DNA from: an uncultured Dialister sp.
GTDB taxonomy: Bacteria > Bacillota > Negativicutes > Veillonellales > Dialisteraceae
Assembly: GCA_900541485.1 (NCBI GenBank)
Contig: UQJW01000003.1
Coordinates: 123,452 to 187,451 of the forward strand
Direction: 5' to 3'
Length of the DNA: 64,000 nucleotides
A model generated the notes under the pieces. That model saw only the letters and a list, made by a program, of their open reading frames with translations. It was not told where the DNA came from and ran no database searches. Both the position numbers and the translations under genes were made by a program. Shown here piece by piece: positions 17,181 to 25,916 of the stretch; positions within the stretch are counted from its first letter, which is position 1; each line of letters opens with the position of its first letter.

Positions 17181-17873
17181 TTAGAGGAACAGGGCAAAGA
17201 GGCTGGCGCCTATGACGGTCATGATGCCGGATATGCAGATGGAAAGGGAACTCATTGCGCCTTCTACAGGCCCTATTTCCATGGCTCTTGCCGTGCCCAT
17301 CCCGTGGGCAGCCGTGCCGAGGGCAATCCCTTTGGCTACCGGGTGGGTGATATGTAAGTATTTCAGTATGTAGATACCGAAGATATTTCCCATAATCCCC
17401 GTGAAAATAATGGAGGCGACGGTAATGGAGGGGTAGCCGCCGAGTTCTTGCGATACGCCCATACCGATCGGTGTGGTAATGGCTTTGGGAAGCAGTGTGA
17501 CATACGAGGCATGGTCAAACCCGAAGAGCAGGCAGAAAATGAATATGGAAATCAGACTGGAGAGTACGCCGGCGAGAATTCCGAGAAATATGGCTGCCAT
17601 ATTGTCTTTTAAGGTTTTCATCTGTTCGTAGAGGGGAACGGCAAGGCAGATGGTGGCAGGGGTGAGGAGATAATTGATGTAGTCCAGGCTGTCTGTCATT
17701 TTTTCATAGTTATAGCCTGTAAGCTGTATGAATCCGATGATGATAATGCCTGAGACGAGCAGGGGATTAAAGAGGGGGCTTTTGAATTTTTTTTGGAGAA
17801 ACATGCCGAGCCAGTAGGAGGCAATTCCGAGGAATACGCCGAAATAGACGGATCCTTCGAGCAGATTAATCAT
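17181..17873 (-). CDS. lrgB: LrgB/CidB-family membrane protein
   Basis: 230 residues with about seven membrane helices. Family signatures are NYLLTPATICLAVPLYEQ, LPKAITTPIGMGVSQELGGYP and GTAAHGMGTARAMEIGPVEG. LrgB works with LrgA; the pair has been tied to murein hydrolase control and, in some Firmicutes, to export or import of small carboxylates such as pyruvate. AAGGAGG precedes the ATG at 17873; the 17-residue upstream extension is rejected. The start overlaps the lrgA stop by 8 bp. Confidence 0.93.
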   Translation of the reverse strand: MINLLEGSVYFGVFLGIASYWLGMFLQKKFKSPLFNPLLVSGIIIIGFIQLTGYNYEKMTDSLDYINYLLTPATICLAVPLYEQMKTLKDNMAAIFLGILAGVLSSLISIFIFCLLFGFDHASYVTLLPKAITTPIGMGVSQELGGYPSITVASIIFTGIMGNIFGIYILKYLHITHPVAKGIALGTAAHGMGTARAMEIGPVEGAMSSLSICISGIMTVIGASLFALFL

Positions 17874-18228
17874 GACGGGCCTCCTTTTTGCGGGTAAGAA
17901 TAAATTGGGTGAAAAGTCCTGCACCGCCGATACCGATGATGAGGGTGAGGATATTGATGAGTATATAGGGAATAATCATGGACTTCATGTAGTCCCAGGC
18001 GCCTAAAAGTCCGACCGTGGCAGGGAGAAAGAGAAAGGCCATGATGCTGATGAGAAGCATGGATGTTTCTCTGATTTGTGCGACGTGGAGAATTTTGTAA
18101 TGGAGCAGGGTAAAGAGAAGAATAATGCCGTAGATGCTGGCGGGAACGGGAAGCGGCAGGAAGTCATGGAGCATTTCCCCGAGAAAGGAAATGGTGATGA
18201 TGATGCCGAATTGAATCAAGTATTTCAT
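17866..18228 (-). CDS. lrgA: LrgA/CidA-family holin-like protein
   Basis: 120 residues with four membrane helices; LPLPVPASIYGIILLF is the family signature (P.P.S..G....), and LFLPATVGLLGAWD lies in the second half. Partner of LrgB. The ATG at 18228 overlaps the stop of the cytidylate-kinase-like gene by 4 bp, and the C-terminus overlaps lrgB, so the three genes are translationally coupled. The longer frame (to 18315) lies wholly inside the upstream gene and is not used. Confidence 0.92.
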   Translation of the reverse strand: MKYLIQFGIIITISFLGEMLHDFLPLPVPASIYGIILLFTLLHYKILHVAQIRETSMLLISIMAFLFLPATVGLLGAWDYMKSMIIPYILINILTLIIGIGGAGLFTQFILTRKKEARHD

Positions 18229-18806
18229 GGGCGGCTCCCGGGCAATACAGCAGAGATGTAGTCGATAATGAGGTGTGCGGTTTTTTCGTGACCGAGACGG
18301 AGTGCATCGATGCAAAGGTCATAGTTTTTGGCTTCGCCCCAGTTTTCTCCGGTGTGGAATTTGTGGTAGTCTTTTCTGTTTTGGTCGGAGTGGAAGACGA
18401 CATCTTCTGCTTCTTCTCTCGTGAGGTGCCAGTATTTCATTTTCATGGCAATCCGGCCTTCTTTATTTCCGCAGGTAAAAACGCGGACGCAGTCTTTGCG
18501 GTCACGGAAAATGTAGTTTCCGCAACGTCCGATGATGACACAGTCCCGGCTGCCGATGAGGTTCATGAAAGCTTCGGTGGTGGGTTTGTTGATTTTGTCG
18601 GGATCGGCTCCCATCGAAAGGGCGAAAAGAAATCCGTTGGTAGGAAGTTCATTGAAAAACATAGGCATTTGGTCGTAAATACCTGCTTCTTTTGCCATTT
18701 GGCAAAGGGAGTCCTGGTCGTATACGGGAATGCCGTAATATTTGGCGAGCATGGCGCCGACGGTGTATCCGCCGCTGCCGCTTTGTCTGGCAATGGTGAT
18801 AATCAT
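18225..18806 (-). CDS. Cytidylate-kinase-like P-loop protein
   Basis: 193 residues. The P-loop ITIARQSGSGGYTVGAMLAKY and the later CVIIGRCGNYIFRDR are typical of the 'cytidylate kinase-like' family common in gut Firmicutes. It lacks the full set of CMP-binding motifs of Cmk, so the nucleotide or other substrate is unknown. It is the first gene of an operon with lrgA and lrgB, sharing a 4-bp overlap with lrgA, which suggests the kinase-like protein is functionally connected to that membrane pair. Family confident; role unknown. Confidence 0.85.
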   Translation of the reverse strand: MIITIARQSGSGGYTVGAMLAKYYGIPVYDQDSLCQMAKEAGIYDQMPMFFNELPTNGFLFALSMGADPDKINKPTTEAFMNLIGSRDCVIIGRCGNYIFRDRKDCVRVFTCGNKEGRIAMKMKYWHLTREEAEDVVFHSDQNRKDYHKFHTGENWGEAKNYDLCIDALRLGHEKTAHLIIDYISAVLPGSRP

Positions 18807-18914
18807 AGGAATCCTTCTTTCTTGTCTTTTTAAAATAATCGCATAGGAACAAGTATTTCTATTATACTCTCATTTTTTAAAAAATTAAGAGCAAAATGTA
18901 TAATTTTAGAAATA

Positions 18915-18943
18915 AAAAATCTCTCCTGAAGAGAAGAGATTTG
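18915..18943 (-). terminator. Terminator of nrdD-nrdG
   Basis: AAATCTCT-N10-AGAGATTT stem followed on the minus strand by a T6 run, just after the nrdG stop. Confidence 0.8.
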
Positions 18944-18947
18944 AATT

Positions 18948-19502
18948 TTAAATTTTTGCTAATTTTGACATGCTCGTATCGCCGGGATTCCAGAAAATAA
19001 TTTCTCCCGCTTTGAGGGATTTCTGAACGTCAATCGTTCTTTGGTTGGAAGAGCCTTTGAAGAGAAGAGTCACATCTTTTTTCTCCAGGACAAATTCGCC
19101 GTCAATGAGAATGTCGATGTATTTCAAAAGTTCCATGGTTTCCGGCATCTGTTTGGCAAATTTCCCGAGAAGGTCTTCGTCAAAAAGATAGCCGGTAAAG
19201 CACCAGAGATCTTTTTCAGGATAGGTTTCCTTGAAACGCCGCACGAGGGGAAGAAGTCTTTTCTGGTTCGGCGGTTCCATCGGTTCGCCGCCGAGGAGAG
19301 TGAGGCCCTGATAAAAATCGTAGCCCAATTGTTTTATGATGTAGTCTTCCGTTTCCCGGGTGAACGGTTTTCCGTGGTTGAAATCCCAGGTTTCCGGATT
19401 AAAGCAGCCTTTGCAATGATGGGTGCAACCGGAAACGAAGAGGGAAAAGCGGACTCCCGGACCGTTGGCAATGTCGTATTCTTTTATGCCGGAATAGTTC
19501 AT
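18948..19502 (-). CDS. nrdG: Anaerobic ribonucleotide reductase activating enzyme
   Basis: 184 residues, radical SAM. The cluster motif is SGCTHHCKGCFNPETWDF (CX3CX2C), followed by LTLLGGEPMEPPNQ and KDLWCFTGYLFDE. NrdG uses SAM to install the glycyl radical on NrdD, whose gene lies upstream in the same operon. The start is set at MNYSGIKEYD (19502), behind AAGGAAC; the seven extra residues of the longer frame lack a ribosome binding site. The 86-bp gap to nrdD holds a GC-rich hairpin. Confidence 0.95.
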   Translation of the reverse strand: MNYSGIKEYDIANGPGVRFSLFVSGCTHHCKGCFNPETWDFNHGKPFTRETEDYIIKQLGYDFYQGLTLLGGEPMEPPNQKRLLPLVRRFKETYPEKDLWCFTGYLFDEDLLGKFAKQMPETMELLKYIDILIDGEFVLEKKDVTLLFKGSSNQRTIDVQKSLKAGEIIFWNPGDTSMSKLAKI

Positions 19503-19526
19503 AAGGTGTTCCTTTTTATACAAAAT

Positions 19527-19554
19527 GGCGGCCTCTCATCAATTGGAAGCCGCC
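19527..19554 (-). repeat. GC-rich hairpin between nrdD and nrdG
   Basis: GGCGGC (19527-19532) pairs with GCCGCC (19549-19554) over a 16-nt loop. No U-tract follows, so it may stabilise the upstream message or adjust the NrdD:NrdG ratio instead of terminating. Confidence 0.45.
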
Positions 19555-19588
19555 GTAATACGGATAAACGGGGTTTGTCCCGATGTTT

Positions 19589-21796
19589 TTATAAGTGGAG
19601 AACGCGGTCTTTGATTTCCTGGGTGCGGCCCTGGTTCCAGAATTGGGTACCGATGTATCCGCAGGTTCTTCTTGCTACGGACATTTTATGCTGGTCCTTG
19701 TTTCCGCAGTTCGGGCATTCCCAGATAAGCTTGCCGCTTTCGTCTTCTTTGATTTTGATTTCTCCGTCGTAACCGCAGTCCATGCAGAAATCGCTCTTTG
19801 TGTTCAGTTCCGCATACATGATGTTTTCATAAATGTACTTCATGACGGTGAGAACGGCGGGGATATTGTTCTGCATATTCGGTACTTCGATGTAGGAAAT
19901 CGCACCGCCCGGGGAGAGTCTCTGGAAATCGGACTCGAATTTCAATTTATGGAAAGCATCGATCTCTTCTGCCACATGGACATGATAGCTGTTGGTGATG
20001 TAGTTCTTGTCGGTCACGCCGGGGATATCGCCGAAACGTTTTTTGAGGGCTTTGGCAAATTTATAAGTTGTCGATTCCATCGGTGTGCCGTAGACGGAGT
20101 AACTGATATGTTCTTTTTCTTTCCATTCCGCACATTTGTCGTTCAGTTTCTGCATGACTTTGAGGGCAAATTCACGGCCTTCATCTGTCGTATGGGAAAC
20201 GCCGAGCATGCGGACACACATTTCATAGAGGCCGGCATAGCCGAGGGAAATGGTGCTGTAGTTATTGAAAAGAAGTTTGTCGATGGTTTCGCCTTTTTTC
20301 AGACGGGCAAGGGCACCGTGCTGCCAAAGAATCGGAGCAACATCGGAAACGGTGCCGAGAAGTCTTTCGTGACGGCAGCGGAGCGCTTTGTGGCAAAGTT
20401 CGAGACGTTCTTCCAAAATTTTCCAGAATTCATCCATATTTCCTTCTGCCGAGCAAGCTACATCCACAAGGTTGATGGTTACAACGCCCTGGTTGAAACG
20501 GCCGTAATATTTATGAGCACCGTCTTCTCCGAGTCCTTCCGTATCGGTGGTGAGGAAGCTGCGGCAACCCATGCAGGGGAAAACGTCACCGTCTTTGTAC
20601 TGTTTCATGACTTTAGCGGAAATATAATCGGGAACAAGACGTTTTGCCGTACATTCCGCAGCCAGTTTTGTCAGTTCATAGTAGGGAGAGTCTTCATGAA
20701 TATTATCTTCATCGAGGACGTAAATAAGTTTCGGGAACGCCGGGGTAATCCATACGCCCTTTTCATTTTTGACGCCCTGCATTCTCTGGAGAAGTACTTC
20801 TTTGATAATCATGGCAAGATCGTCACGGGTGCGTCCTTCCGGTACTTCGTCAAGATACATGAACATGGTGACGAAAGGTGCCTGGCCGTTACAGGTCATG
20901 AGCGTGATGAGCTGGTACTGGATGGTCTGGATGCCGCTCTTGATTTCTCCGTGGAGACGTTTTTCTACAATTTTATTGATGATTTCTTCGTCCATTGACT
21001 CGCCGGTGAGTTCTCTTTCGGCAATGACATCTTTTTTGATTTTCTGACGGCTGATATCTACAAAGGGAGCGAGATGGGACAGTGTAAAGGATTGCCCGCC
21101 GTACTGGTTTGAAGCGACCTGGGCAACAATCTGGGTTGTCACGTTGCAGGCGGTAAAGAAAGAATGAGGCTTTTCAATCATCGTCTGGCTGATGACAGTG
21201 CCGTTTTGCAGCATATCTTCCAGATTGATAAGATCGCAGTTGTGTTCTTTCTGGGCGAAATAGTCAGCATCGTGGAAATGGATAATGCCTTCATCATGGG
21301 CTTTCACGATATCTTCGGGAAGAAGAAGACGTTTCGTCAAATCCTTGGAAACCTCGCCTGCCATATAGTCTCTCTGGGTGGAGTTGATAACCGGGTTCTT
21401 ATTGGAATTTTCCTGCTTGACCTCTTCATTATTGAGTTCAATGAGAGATAAGATTCCGTCATCGGTGGTATTGCTCTTACGGGAGATTTCACGTTTATAA
21501 CGGTAACGCACATATTTCTGTGCCACTTCATAGCCGCGCATTTCCATGATACCCGTTTCTACCATATCTTGTATATCTTCCACATTGGCAGCATGCGTGT
21601 AGGAAGACATTTTCTTGGCAATGTTGTCGGCAATCGCACGAATCTGGAATTCATTAAGCTGATGGATTTCATTGACTTCATTATTTGCTTTACCGATAGC
21701 ATTGATGATTTTTGAAATATCAAAGGTGACTTCCTGTCCGTTTCTCTTGATGACGTTTGTGTGAACCTTTACTTCCTCATTTGTACCCGGATTCAT
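19589..21796 (-). CDS. nrdD: Anaerobic ribonucleoside-triphosphate reductase
   Basis: 735 residues. An ATP-cone (about 10-100: VIKRNGQEVTFDISKIINAI) is followed by the ten-stranded catalytic barrel (KEHNCDLINLEDML, MGCRSFLTTDTEG, and the substrate-side FNQGVVTINLVDVA). The C-terminus has a zinc site (CMDCGY and CPNCGN) and the glycyl-radical loop VARRTCGYIGTQFWNQGR. It makes dNTPs in strict anaerobes and needs NrdG. GGAGAG precedes the ATG. Two NrdR-type boxes lie in the 70 bp upstream. Confidence 0.97.
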   Translation of the reverse strand: MNPGTNEEVKVHTNVIKRNGQEVTFDISKIINAIGKANNEVNEIHQLNEFQIRAIADNIAKKMSSYTHAANVEDIQDMVETGIMEMRGYEVAQKYVRYRYKREISRKSNTTDDGILSLIELNNEEVKQENSNKNPVINSTQRDYMAGEVSKDLTKRLLLPEDIVKAHDEGIIHFHDADYFAQKEHNCDLINLEDMLQNGTVISQTMIEKPHSFFTACNVTTQIVAQVASNQYGGQSFTLSHLAPFVDISRQKIKKDVIAERELTGESMDEEIINKIVEKRLHGEIKSGIQTIQYQLITLMTCNGQAPFVTMFMYLDEVPEGRTRDDLAMIIKEVLLQRMQGVKNEKGVWITPAFPKLIYVLDEDNIHEDSPYYELTKLAAECTAKRLVPDYISAKVMKQYKDGDVFPCMGCRSFLTTDTEGLGEDGAHKYYGRFNQGVVTINLVDVACSAEGNMDEFWKILEERLELCHKALRCRHERLLGTVSDVAPILWQHGALARLKKGETIDKLLFNNYSTISLGYAGLYEMCVRMLGVSHTTDEGREFALKVMQKLNDKCAEWKEKEHISYSVYGTPMESTTYKFAKALKKRFGDIPGVTDKNYITNSYHVHVAEEIDAFHKLKFESDFQRLSPGGAISYIEVPNMQNNIPAVLTVMKYIYENIMYAELNTKSDFCMDCGYDGEIKIKEDESGKLIWECPNCGNKDQHKMSVARRTCGYIGTQFWNQGRTQEIKDRVLHL

Positions 21797-21824
21797 TGTT
21801 ATACTCTCCTCACTTTAGAATGAA

Positions 21825-21870
21825 ACACTAAATATTGAAAGCTGTGTATCCAAAAACACAACATATTGTA
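21825..21870. promoter_or_regulatory. Pair of NrdR-type boxes upstream of nrdD
   Basis: ACACTAAATATTGAAA (21825-21840) and ACACAACATATTGTA (21856-21870) both resemble the 16-bp NrdR palindrome (acaCwAtATaTwgtgt). Their starts are 31 bp apart, three helical turns, as is usual for cooperative NrdR tetramers. A third, weaker copy (CTACAACATATCG) follows at about 21883. Confidence 0.6.
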
Positions 21871-21982
21871 CCGACATCTATACTACAACATATCGGGAAG
21901 AAAAGGAATAGCCGGAATGGGAATATAAAAAATTCTAATTTTCAAGAAGAAAAGAAGGGGAAAAATAAAAAAAGAGTGTAAT

Positions 21983-22066
21983 CCCCGTAAAGATTGGCCG
22001 GGCACGTTTCCGCTTTTGTGTTTCACGAAGGGTTTCACAAAAACGGGGCAGTTAAAGATTTTTTTT
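21983..22066 (+). other. Structured element with terminator-like tail
   Basis: CCCCGT (21983-21988) pairs with ACGGGG (22043-22048), and inside it TTTTGTG (22014-22020) pairs with CACAAAA (22036-22042); the 3' strands abut. A T8 run follows at about 22059. This lies in the 450-bp divergent gap between nrdD and the PBP gene. The rest of that gap shows the NrdR boxes and AT-rich sequence with a TATAAT (about 22200) that could serve the PBP gene. Confidence 0.35.
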
Positions 22067-22250
22067 ATAAGAGGCTACAAAAGGAAAAATCTACATATAG
22101 TAGACGGGAAAAGAAAAATAACATAGAAGTTGTATGTTTTCCGGAAAGACAAAAATAAGGGGACTTTTGCTTTTTCTGCGTTTCTTCCGGTTTATTATGT
22201 TATAATAAGAAAAATTAAGTCATTTTTATTTTTTACAGGAGCCGGATTTT

Positions 22251-24311
22251 ATGAAAAATTCTGAAATTCGCCGCAGTCACGTGAAAAAATCATCGCCTTG
22301 GAAAAAAGTGATTTTTTTTCTCTTTGTCGTCGTTTTTATAGCGGTGGCAGGAGCAGCGGCAGGATTCTTTGTTTCTATAGGCAGCGGACTGCCCGATATT
22401 TCTTCCAATATTGCACCCGATGCATCGTCCCGCATTTATGATGCGAAAGGACGTCTGATTACGACGGTGCATGCCGAGGAAAACCGTATCCCCGTTTCTA
22501 TTGACGAGGTGCCGGTGAATTTGCAAAATGCGTTTGTCGCTGCCGAAGATGTGCGTTTTTATGAACATCACGGTGTGGACCCGAGAGGGATTCTCCGTGC
22601 GGCGTTCAGCAATATCGTAAGCGGAAATGCGACGGGCCAGGGAGGCAGTACCATCACCCAGCAATTGGCACGGAATGCGTTTTTGAATCAGGAACAGACA
22701 CTGAAACGTAAGATTCTCGAAGTGATACTGGCCTTGAAAATAGAGCGCCAATATACGAAAAAGCAGATTCTTGAGCTGTATATGAACCAGATTTATTTCG
22801 GACAGGGTTGCTACGGTATCGAGACGGCATCGCGCGTTTATTTCGGAAAAAATGCAAAAGATTTGACACTGCCGCAAGCAGCACTGATTGCAGGACTGCC
22901 GAACAGCCCGAATTACTATTCCCCGTTCCGCAGTCTGGAAGCGGCGAAATACCGCCAGGGTATCGTTCTTGACCAGATGGCCAAATACGGTTATATCACC
23001 GAAGCAGATGCGGCAGCCGCCAAAGAAGCGGACCTGCATCTGGCAAAGCCGCAGGATAAGAAAGGAACGAGCAGCACCGCTTCGTATTTCGTCAATGAAG
23101 TTATTCGTCAAATCAGTGAAAAATATGATTCCGACGCTATTTACAAAGAAGGTCTCCAGATTTATACCACTCTCGATCTTGATTTGCAGAAAGCGGCAGA
23201 AGAGTCACTGAACCGGAATCTTCCCGATGCGTATACTGATGAGAATAAACTGACCCAGCCGCAGGGCGCACTTCTTTCTGTCGAAGTCGGTACGGGCTAC
23301 GTGAGAGCCATGGTCGGCGGACGCGGACAAGATCAATTCAACCGGGCCGTACAGATGGTGCGTCAGCCGGGGTCGGCATTCAAACCTTTTGTCTACCTCA
23401 CTGCTTTTGCTAACAGAGTCAATATGTCCGACTCTTTGAGTAATGAGGCCAAAGATTTCGGAGGAGGCTGGACACCGAAGAATTACGACGGCACTTCCGG
23501 CGGTAAAACGACAGTGTCGGAAGCGCTCATTCACTCCATGAATATTCCTACCGTGTATCTGGCCAATCAGGTGGGAATCCGTAAAATCATTGAAACGACG
23601 AAAGCTTGCGGTATTTCTACTCTTGTTACGGACGGACCTTATAACGATATAAACCTGGCAGCGGCACTGGGCGGTCTGACGAACGGTGTTTCTGTCTGGG
23701 ATATGGCAAAAGCTTACAGTGTATTTGCCAACGGCGGACGTCTTGTGGAACCCCGCATTATTCTCAAAGTCGTAGACAGAAACGGAAATGTCCTTGAAGA
23801 TAATACAGGCACTTCCGAGAGCAAACAGGTCGTCGATGAAAAGGCGGCATGGAAACTGACGAGCGTTCTGGAAGAAGTTATTTCCCGCGGTACCGGCGGT
23901 AATGCATACATAGGCCGGGAAGCGGCAGGAAAGACGGGAACGACCGACGATGAACATGATGCCTGGTTTGCCGGGTACACCGCCAATCTGTCCACCGCAG
24001 TCTGGATCGGCGATGACGCTTCCACAAATGCCGGATATACCGGCGGCACTATTCCTGCCCTCATCTGGCGTGACTACATGAGCCGTGCGGAAAATACCTA
24101 CCGGGCAAAACGTTTTGATATCCCCGCATCTGTTGCGGCGGAAATAGCAAAGGCCCGGGCAGAAAAAGAAAAACAGGAAAAAGAAGAAAAAAAGAAGAAA
24201 GAGGAAGAAGAAAAGAAAAAGAAGAAAAAAGAACTGGGCGATAAAATCAAGGCGGCAGGAAATAAAATCCTTGACAAAATTGCCGGTCACTCTTCTTCTG
24301 AAAAGCAGTAA
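22251..24311 (+). CDS. mrcA: Class A penicillin-binding protein (PBP1A-like)
   Basis: 686 residues. After a single N-terminal membrane helix (about 19-42) comes the GT51 glycosyltransferase (AAEDVRFYEHHGVDPRG with the catalytic Glu, then GQGGSTITQQLARN), then the transpeptidase with the acyl-Ser in RQPGSAFKPFVYL, the SxN in SMN, and KTGTTD. It polymerises and crosslinks peptidoglycan in the periplasm. The C-terminal 45 residues are an extreme Lys/Glu-rich tail ending in SSSEKQ, probably a helical or disordered extension. GGAG lies 10 nt before the ATG. Monocistronic, with a strong terminator. Confidence 0.95.
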   Translation: MKNSEIRRSHVKKSSPWKKVIFFLFVVVFIAVAGAAAGFFVSIGSGLPDISSNIAPDASSRIYDAKGRLITTVHAEENRIPVSIDEVPVNLQNAFVAAEDVRFYEHHGVDPRGILRAAFSNIVSGNATGQGGSTITQQLARNAFLNQEQTLKRKILEVILALKIERQYTKKQILELYMNQIYFGQGCYGIETASRVYFGKNAKDLTLPQAALIAGLPNSPNYYSPFRSLEAAKYRQGIVLDQMAKYGYITEADAAAAKEADLHLAKPQDKKGTSSTASYFVNEVIRQISEKYDSDAIYKEGLQIYTTLDLDLQKAAEESLNRNLPDAYTDENKLTQPQGALLSVEVGTGYVRAMVGGRGQDQFNRAVQMVRQPGSAFKPFVYLTAFANRVNMSDSLSNEAKDFGGGWTPKNYDGTSGGKTTVSEALIHSMNIPTVYLANQVGIRKIIETTKACGISTLVTDGPYNDINLAAALGGLTNGVSVWDMAKAYSVFANGGRLVEPRIILKVVDRNGNVLEDNTGTSESKQVVDEKAAWKLTSVLEEVISRGTGGNAYIGREAAGKTGTTDDEHDAWFAGYTANLSTAVWIGDDASTNAGYTGGTIPALIWRDYMSRAENTYRAKRFDIPASVAAEIAKARAEKEKQEKEEKKKKEEEEKKKKKKELGDKIKAAGNKILDKIAGHSSSEKQ

Positions 24312-24325
24312 TAACGAAGGTAAAT

Positions 24326-24372
24326 AAAAAAGGCGCCCCTTAAGATGCAGGACATCAGGGAGCGCCTTTTTT
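24326..24372 (+). terminator. Terminator of the PBP gene
   Basis: AAAAAGGCGC ... GCGCCTTTTTT stem with a 22-nt loop, 20 bp after the stop. Confidence 0.8.
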
Positions 24373-24533
24373 GATTTCCTTTCCGCAAAATGGAAATTTC
24401 CGGGGGAATAAGACTTTATAAGGGAGACTAAAATCACAAGAAACTGCATAAGCAAAAGCCTTGCAAACAAACAGTCAAAAAGATTATAATTAATACAACG
24501 ATAAATCTCGATATAATTTTCAAAGGAGGAGCC

Positions 24534-25109
24534 ATGACAAAAATAGCAGAATCCCTGTCGGGAAGACGGTCTTATTACCAAATTCATAAAGAAATCCCCG
24601 TTTCGCCGGCACAAGTGGAGGAAACGGTCAAAGAATTGACAGAACTGGTGCCCGATGCCTTTGATATGAAAAGCTCCCGTGTCGTTCTTCTCATGGGAGA
24701 GGCACATGACGACTTCTGGAACCTGGTTTATGATTGCTTCGGCGGAAAAGTGGCGCGTGAAAAAACAGACAGCTTTAAGGCAGGAGCAGGGACGATACTT
24801 TATTTCTATGACGAAAAAGTAGTAGAAAAAATACAGGAAACCTATCCTTCCTATGCGGAAAACTTTCCCGTCTGGGCCAACCAATCGAGCGGTATGCTCC
24901 AGCTGTCTCTCTGGACGGCTCTCCGTGAACTCGGAATCGGCGCGACGGTCCAGCATTACAATCCCGTCATCGATGAAGCAGTAAGGAAACGCTTTGATCT
25001 GCCCGGTCATTATAAAATGGTGGCACAAATGCCCTTCGGCGGTATCGCAGAAGAACCGGAGCCGAAGAAAAAAGAAGACATTTCTCTCCGCGTACAGGTG
25101 ATTTCCTGA
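24534..25109 (+). CDS. Nitroreductase-family protein
   Basis: 191 residues of the FMN-dependent nitroreductase fold closest to the YdfN/YfkO/Hbn1-like branch: ESLSGRRSYYQIHKEIPVS (FMN-binding Arg cluster near the start), then VWANQSSGMLQLSLWTALRELGIGATVQHY, and QMPFGGIAEEPEPKK. Such proteins reduce nitro groups, quinones or other oxidants with NAD(P)H in the cytosol; the physiological substrate is unknown. AAAGGAGGAGCC precedes the ATG, and TCTCGATATAAT forms a -10 region. Monocistronic. Confidence 0.87.
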   Translation: MTKIAESLSGRRSYYQIHKEIPVSPAQVEETVKELTELVPDAFDMKSSRVVLLMGEAHDDFWNLVYDCFGGKVAREKTDSFKAGAGTILYFYDEKVVEKIQETYPSYAENFPVWANQSSGMLQLSLWTALRELGIGATVQHYNPVIDEAVRKRFDLPGHYKMVAQMPFGGIAEEPEPKKKEDISLRVQVIS

Positions 25110-25116
25110 ATAAAGA

Positions 25117-25146
25117 AAAGCTTTGCCCGACGGCAGGGCTTTTTTA
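25117..25146 (+). terminator. Terminator of the nitroreductase gene
   Basis: AAAGCTTTGCC-CGAC-GGCAGGGCTTTTTT, a stem with one internal mismatch and a T6 tail, 8 bp after the stop. Confidence 0.75.
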
Positions 25147-25260
25147 TTTCCTTTATAAATTATCGGATGTATATTGCATAAAAAGATAAGTCGGAAGATA
25201 ATAATAAAGAGAAACCATATAAAAGAGAAATTATATAAATGAGAGAGGGGGAAACAGATA

Positions 25261-25506
25261 ATGGACAAATTACTGCAGCAAATGAAAGAAGAATGGGAAA
25301 GAATGACGCCGGAACAAAAGAAGGCGTGGAAGAAAAAGAAAGAGTGGATGAACGAGCAGTCTCAAAAGCTGTTGGACGAGATGGCGTCGAAACCTCTCAC
25401 GGAAGAGCAGAAGAGATACTTCGCATGGATGGATTCCGTAGAGGACGGGAGCTATCAGACGAAGGAGAACAAGAAGCGGATTCGGGAAATAGCGGACAGC
25501 ATTTAG
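25261..25506 (+). CDS. Small charged helical protein, unknown function
   Basis: 81 residues, almost all helix-forming and charged (EEWERMTPEQKKAWKKKKEW, then EQKRYFAWMDSVEDG). No signal peptide or membrane helix. A GGGGG run lies about 10 nt before the ATG. An overlapping frame (25239-25646, 135 codons) is open too, but its composition is unlike a folded protein and its end covers a hairpin; I take it as a shadow. I do not recognise the family. Confidence 0.55.
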   Translation: MDKLLQQMKEEWERMTPEQKKAWKKKKEWMNEQSQKLLDEMASKPLTEEQKRYFAWMDSVEDGSYQTKENKKRIREIADSI

Positions 25507-25591
25507 GGGAACAATTCATATCTTATGTAAGAAAATTAAGAGATAATGCAAAAGTATTGGTAGGGACATATAGAACAGAAGCATTAGAAAA

Positions 25592-25618
25592 AGCCGGGAA
25601 AGATGCCGGCCTTTCTTC
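25592..25618 (+). terminator. Probable terminator after the small charged protein
   Basis: AAAAAGCCGG-N7-CCGGCCTTTCTT, a 5- to 6-bp GC stem and pyrimidine-rich tail about 85 bp after the stop at 25506. Confidence 0.5.
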
Positions 25619-25782
25619 TATCACAAAAGAACGGGGAGATAAATAATCATATGAATACACGGATTTCCATATCGGGTATGCGGTGAATTTATTCTGACTG
25701 AAAATCAAAATAAGTTCACCATTTTTATAATTTCCCGGATTTTTGGTAAAATAAAATAAGATAAGATATTTTTGAAAGAACC

Positions 25783-25916
25783 GGAGAAAAAACAAGACAA
25801 AAGCCGCACCGGGCATTTGGGGGAGAAAACACGGACCCGGCGCAAGCTATGGGCAAAAATAAAACCGCCCGTTTTGGCAGGCGGCATATTTTCTTGTTTT
25901 CCACTATAATAATAAA
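25783..25916 (+). other. Possible structured leader upstream of rlmD
   Basis: The 436-bp gap 25507-25942 has no supported gene. Its last part is unusually rich in short complementary blocks: CCGCACCGGGCA, GGACCCGGCGCAAGC, TATGGGC, and finally CCGCC-N10-GGCGG with a T-rich tail (ATTTTCTTGTTTT). GCACCGGGCA followed later by GGCGCAAGC loosely resembles the c-di-GMP-I (GEMM) riboswitch core GCACAGGGCAAACC...GACGCAAAGCC, but the P1b stem cannot be matched. It may be a leader with attenuator for rlmD. Confidence 0.25.

Noticed and set aside
19595-20998. 467-codon plus-strand frame opposite nrdD
   Set aside because: It is antisense to a fully conserved nrdD; low-complexity, Phe/Val/His-rich composition and no ribosome binding site mark it as a shadow.
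23205-25268. 687-codon minus-strand frame opposite the PBP and nitroreductase genes
   Set aside because: Spans a terminator and two well-supported plus-strand genes; composition (Phe/Cys/Arg runs from the Lys/Glu tail) is not protein-like.
25239-25646. 135-codon plus-strand frame overlapping the small charged protein
   Set aside because: Composition is poor, it runs through a terminator-like hairpin, and the frame at 25261 is a better helical protein.
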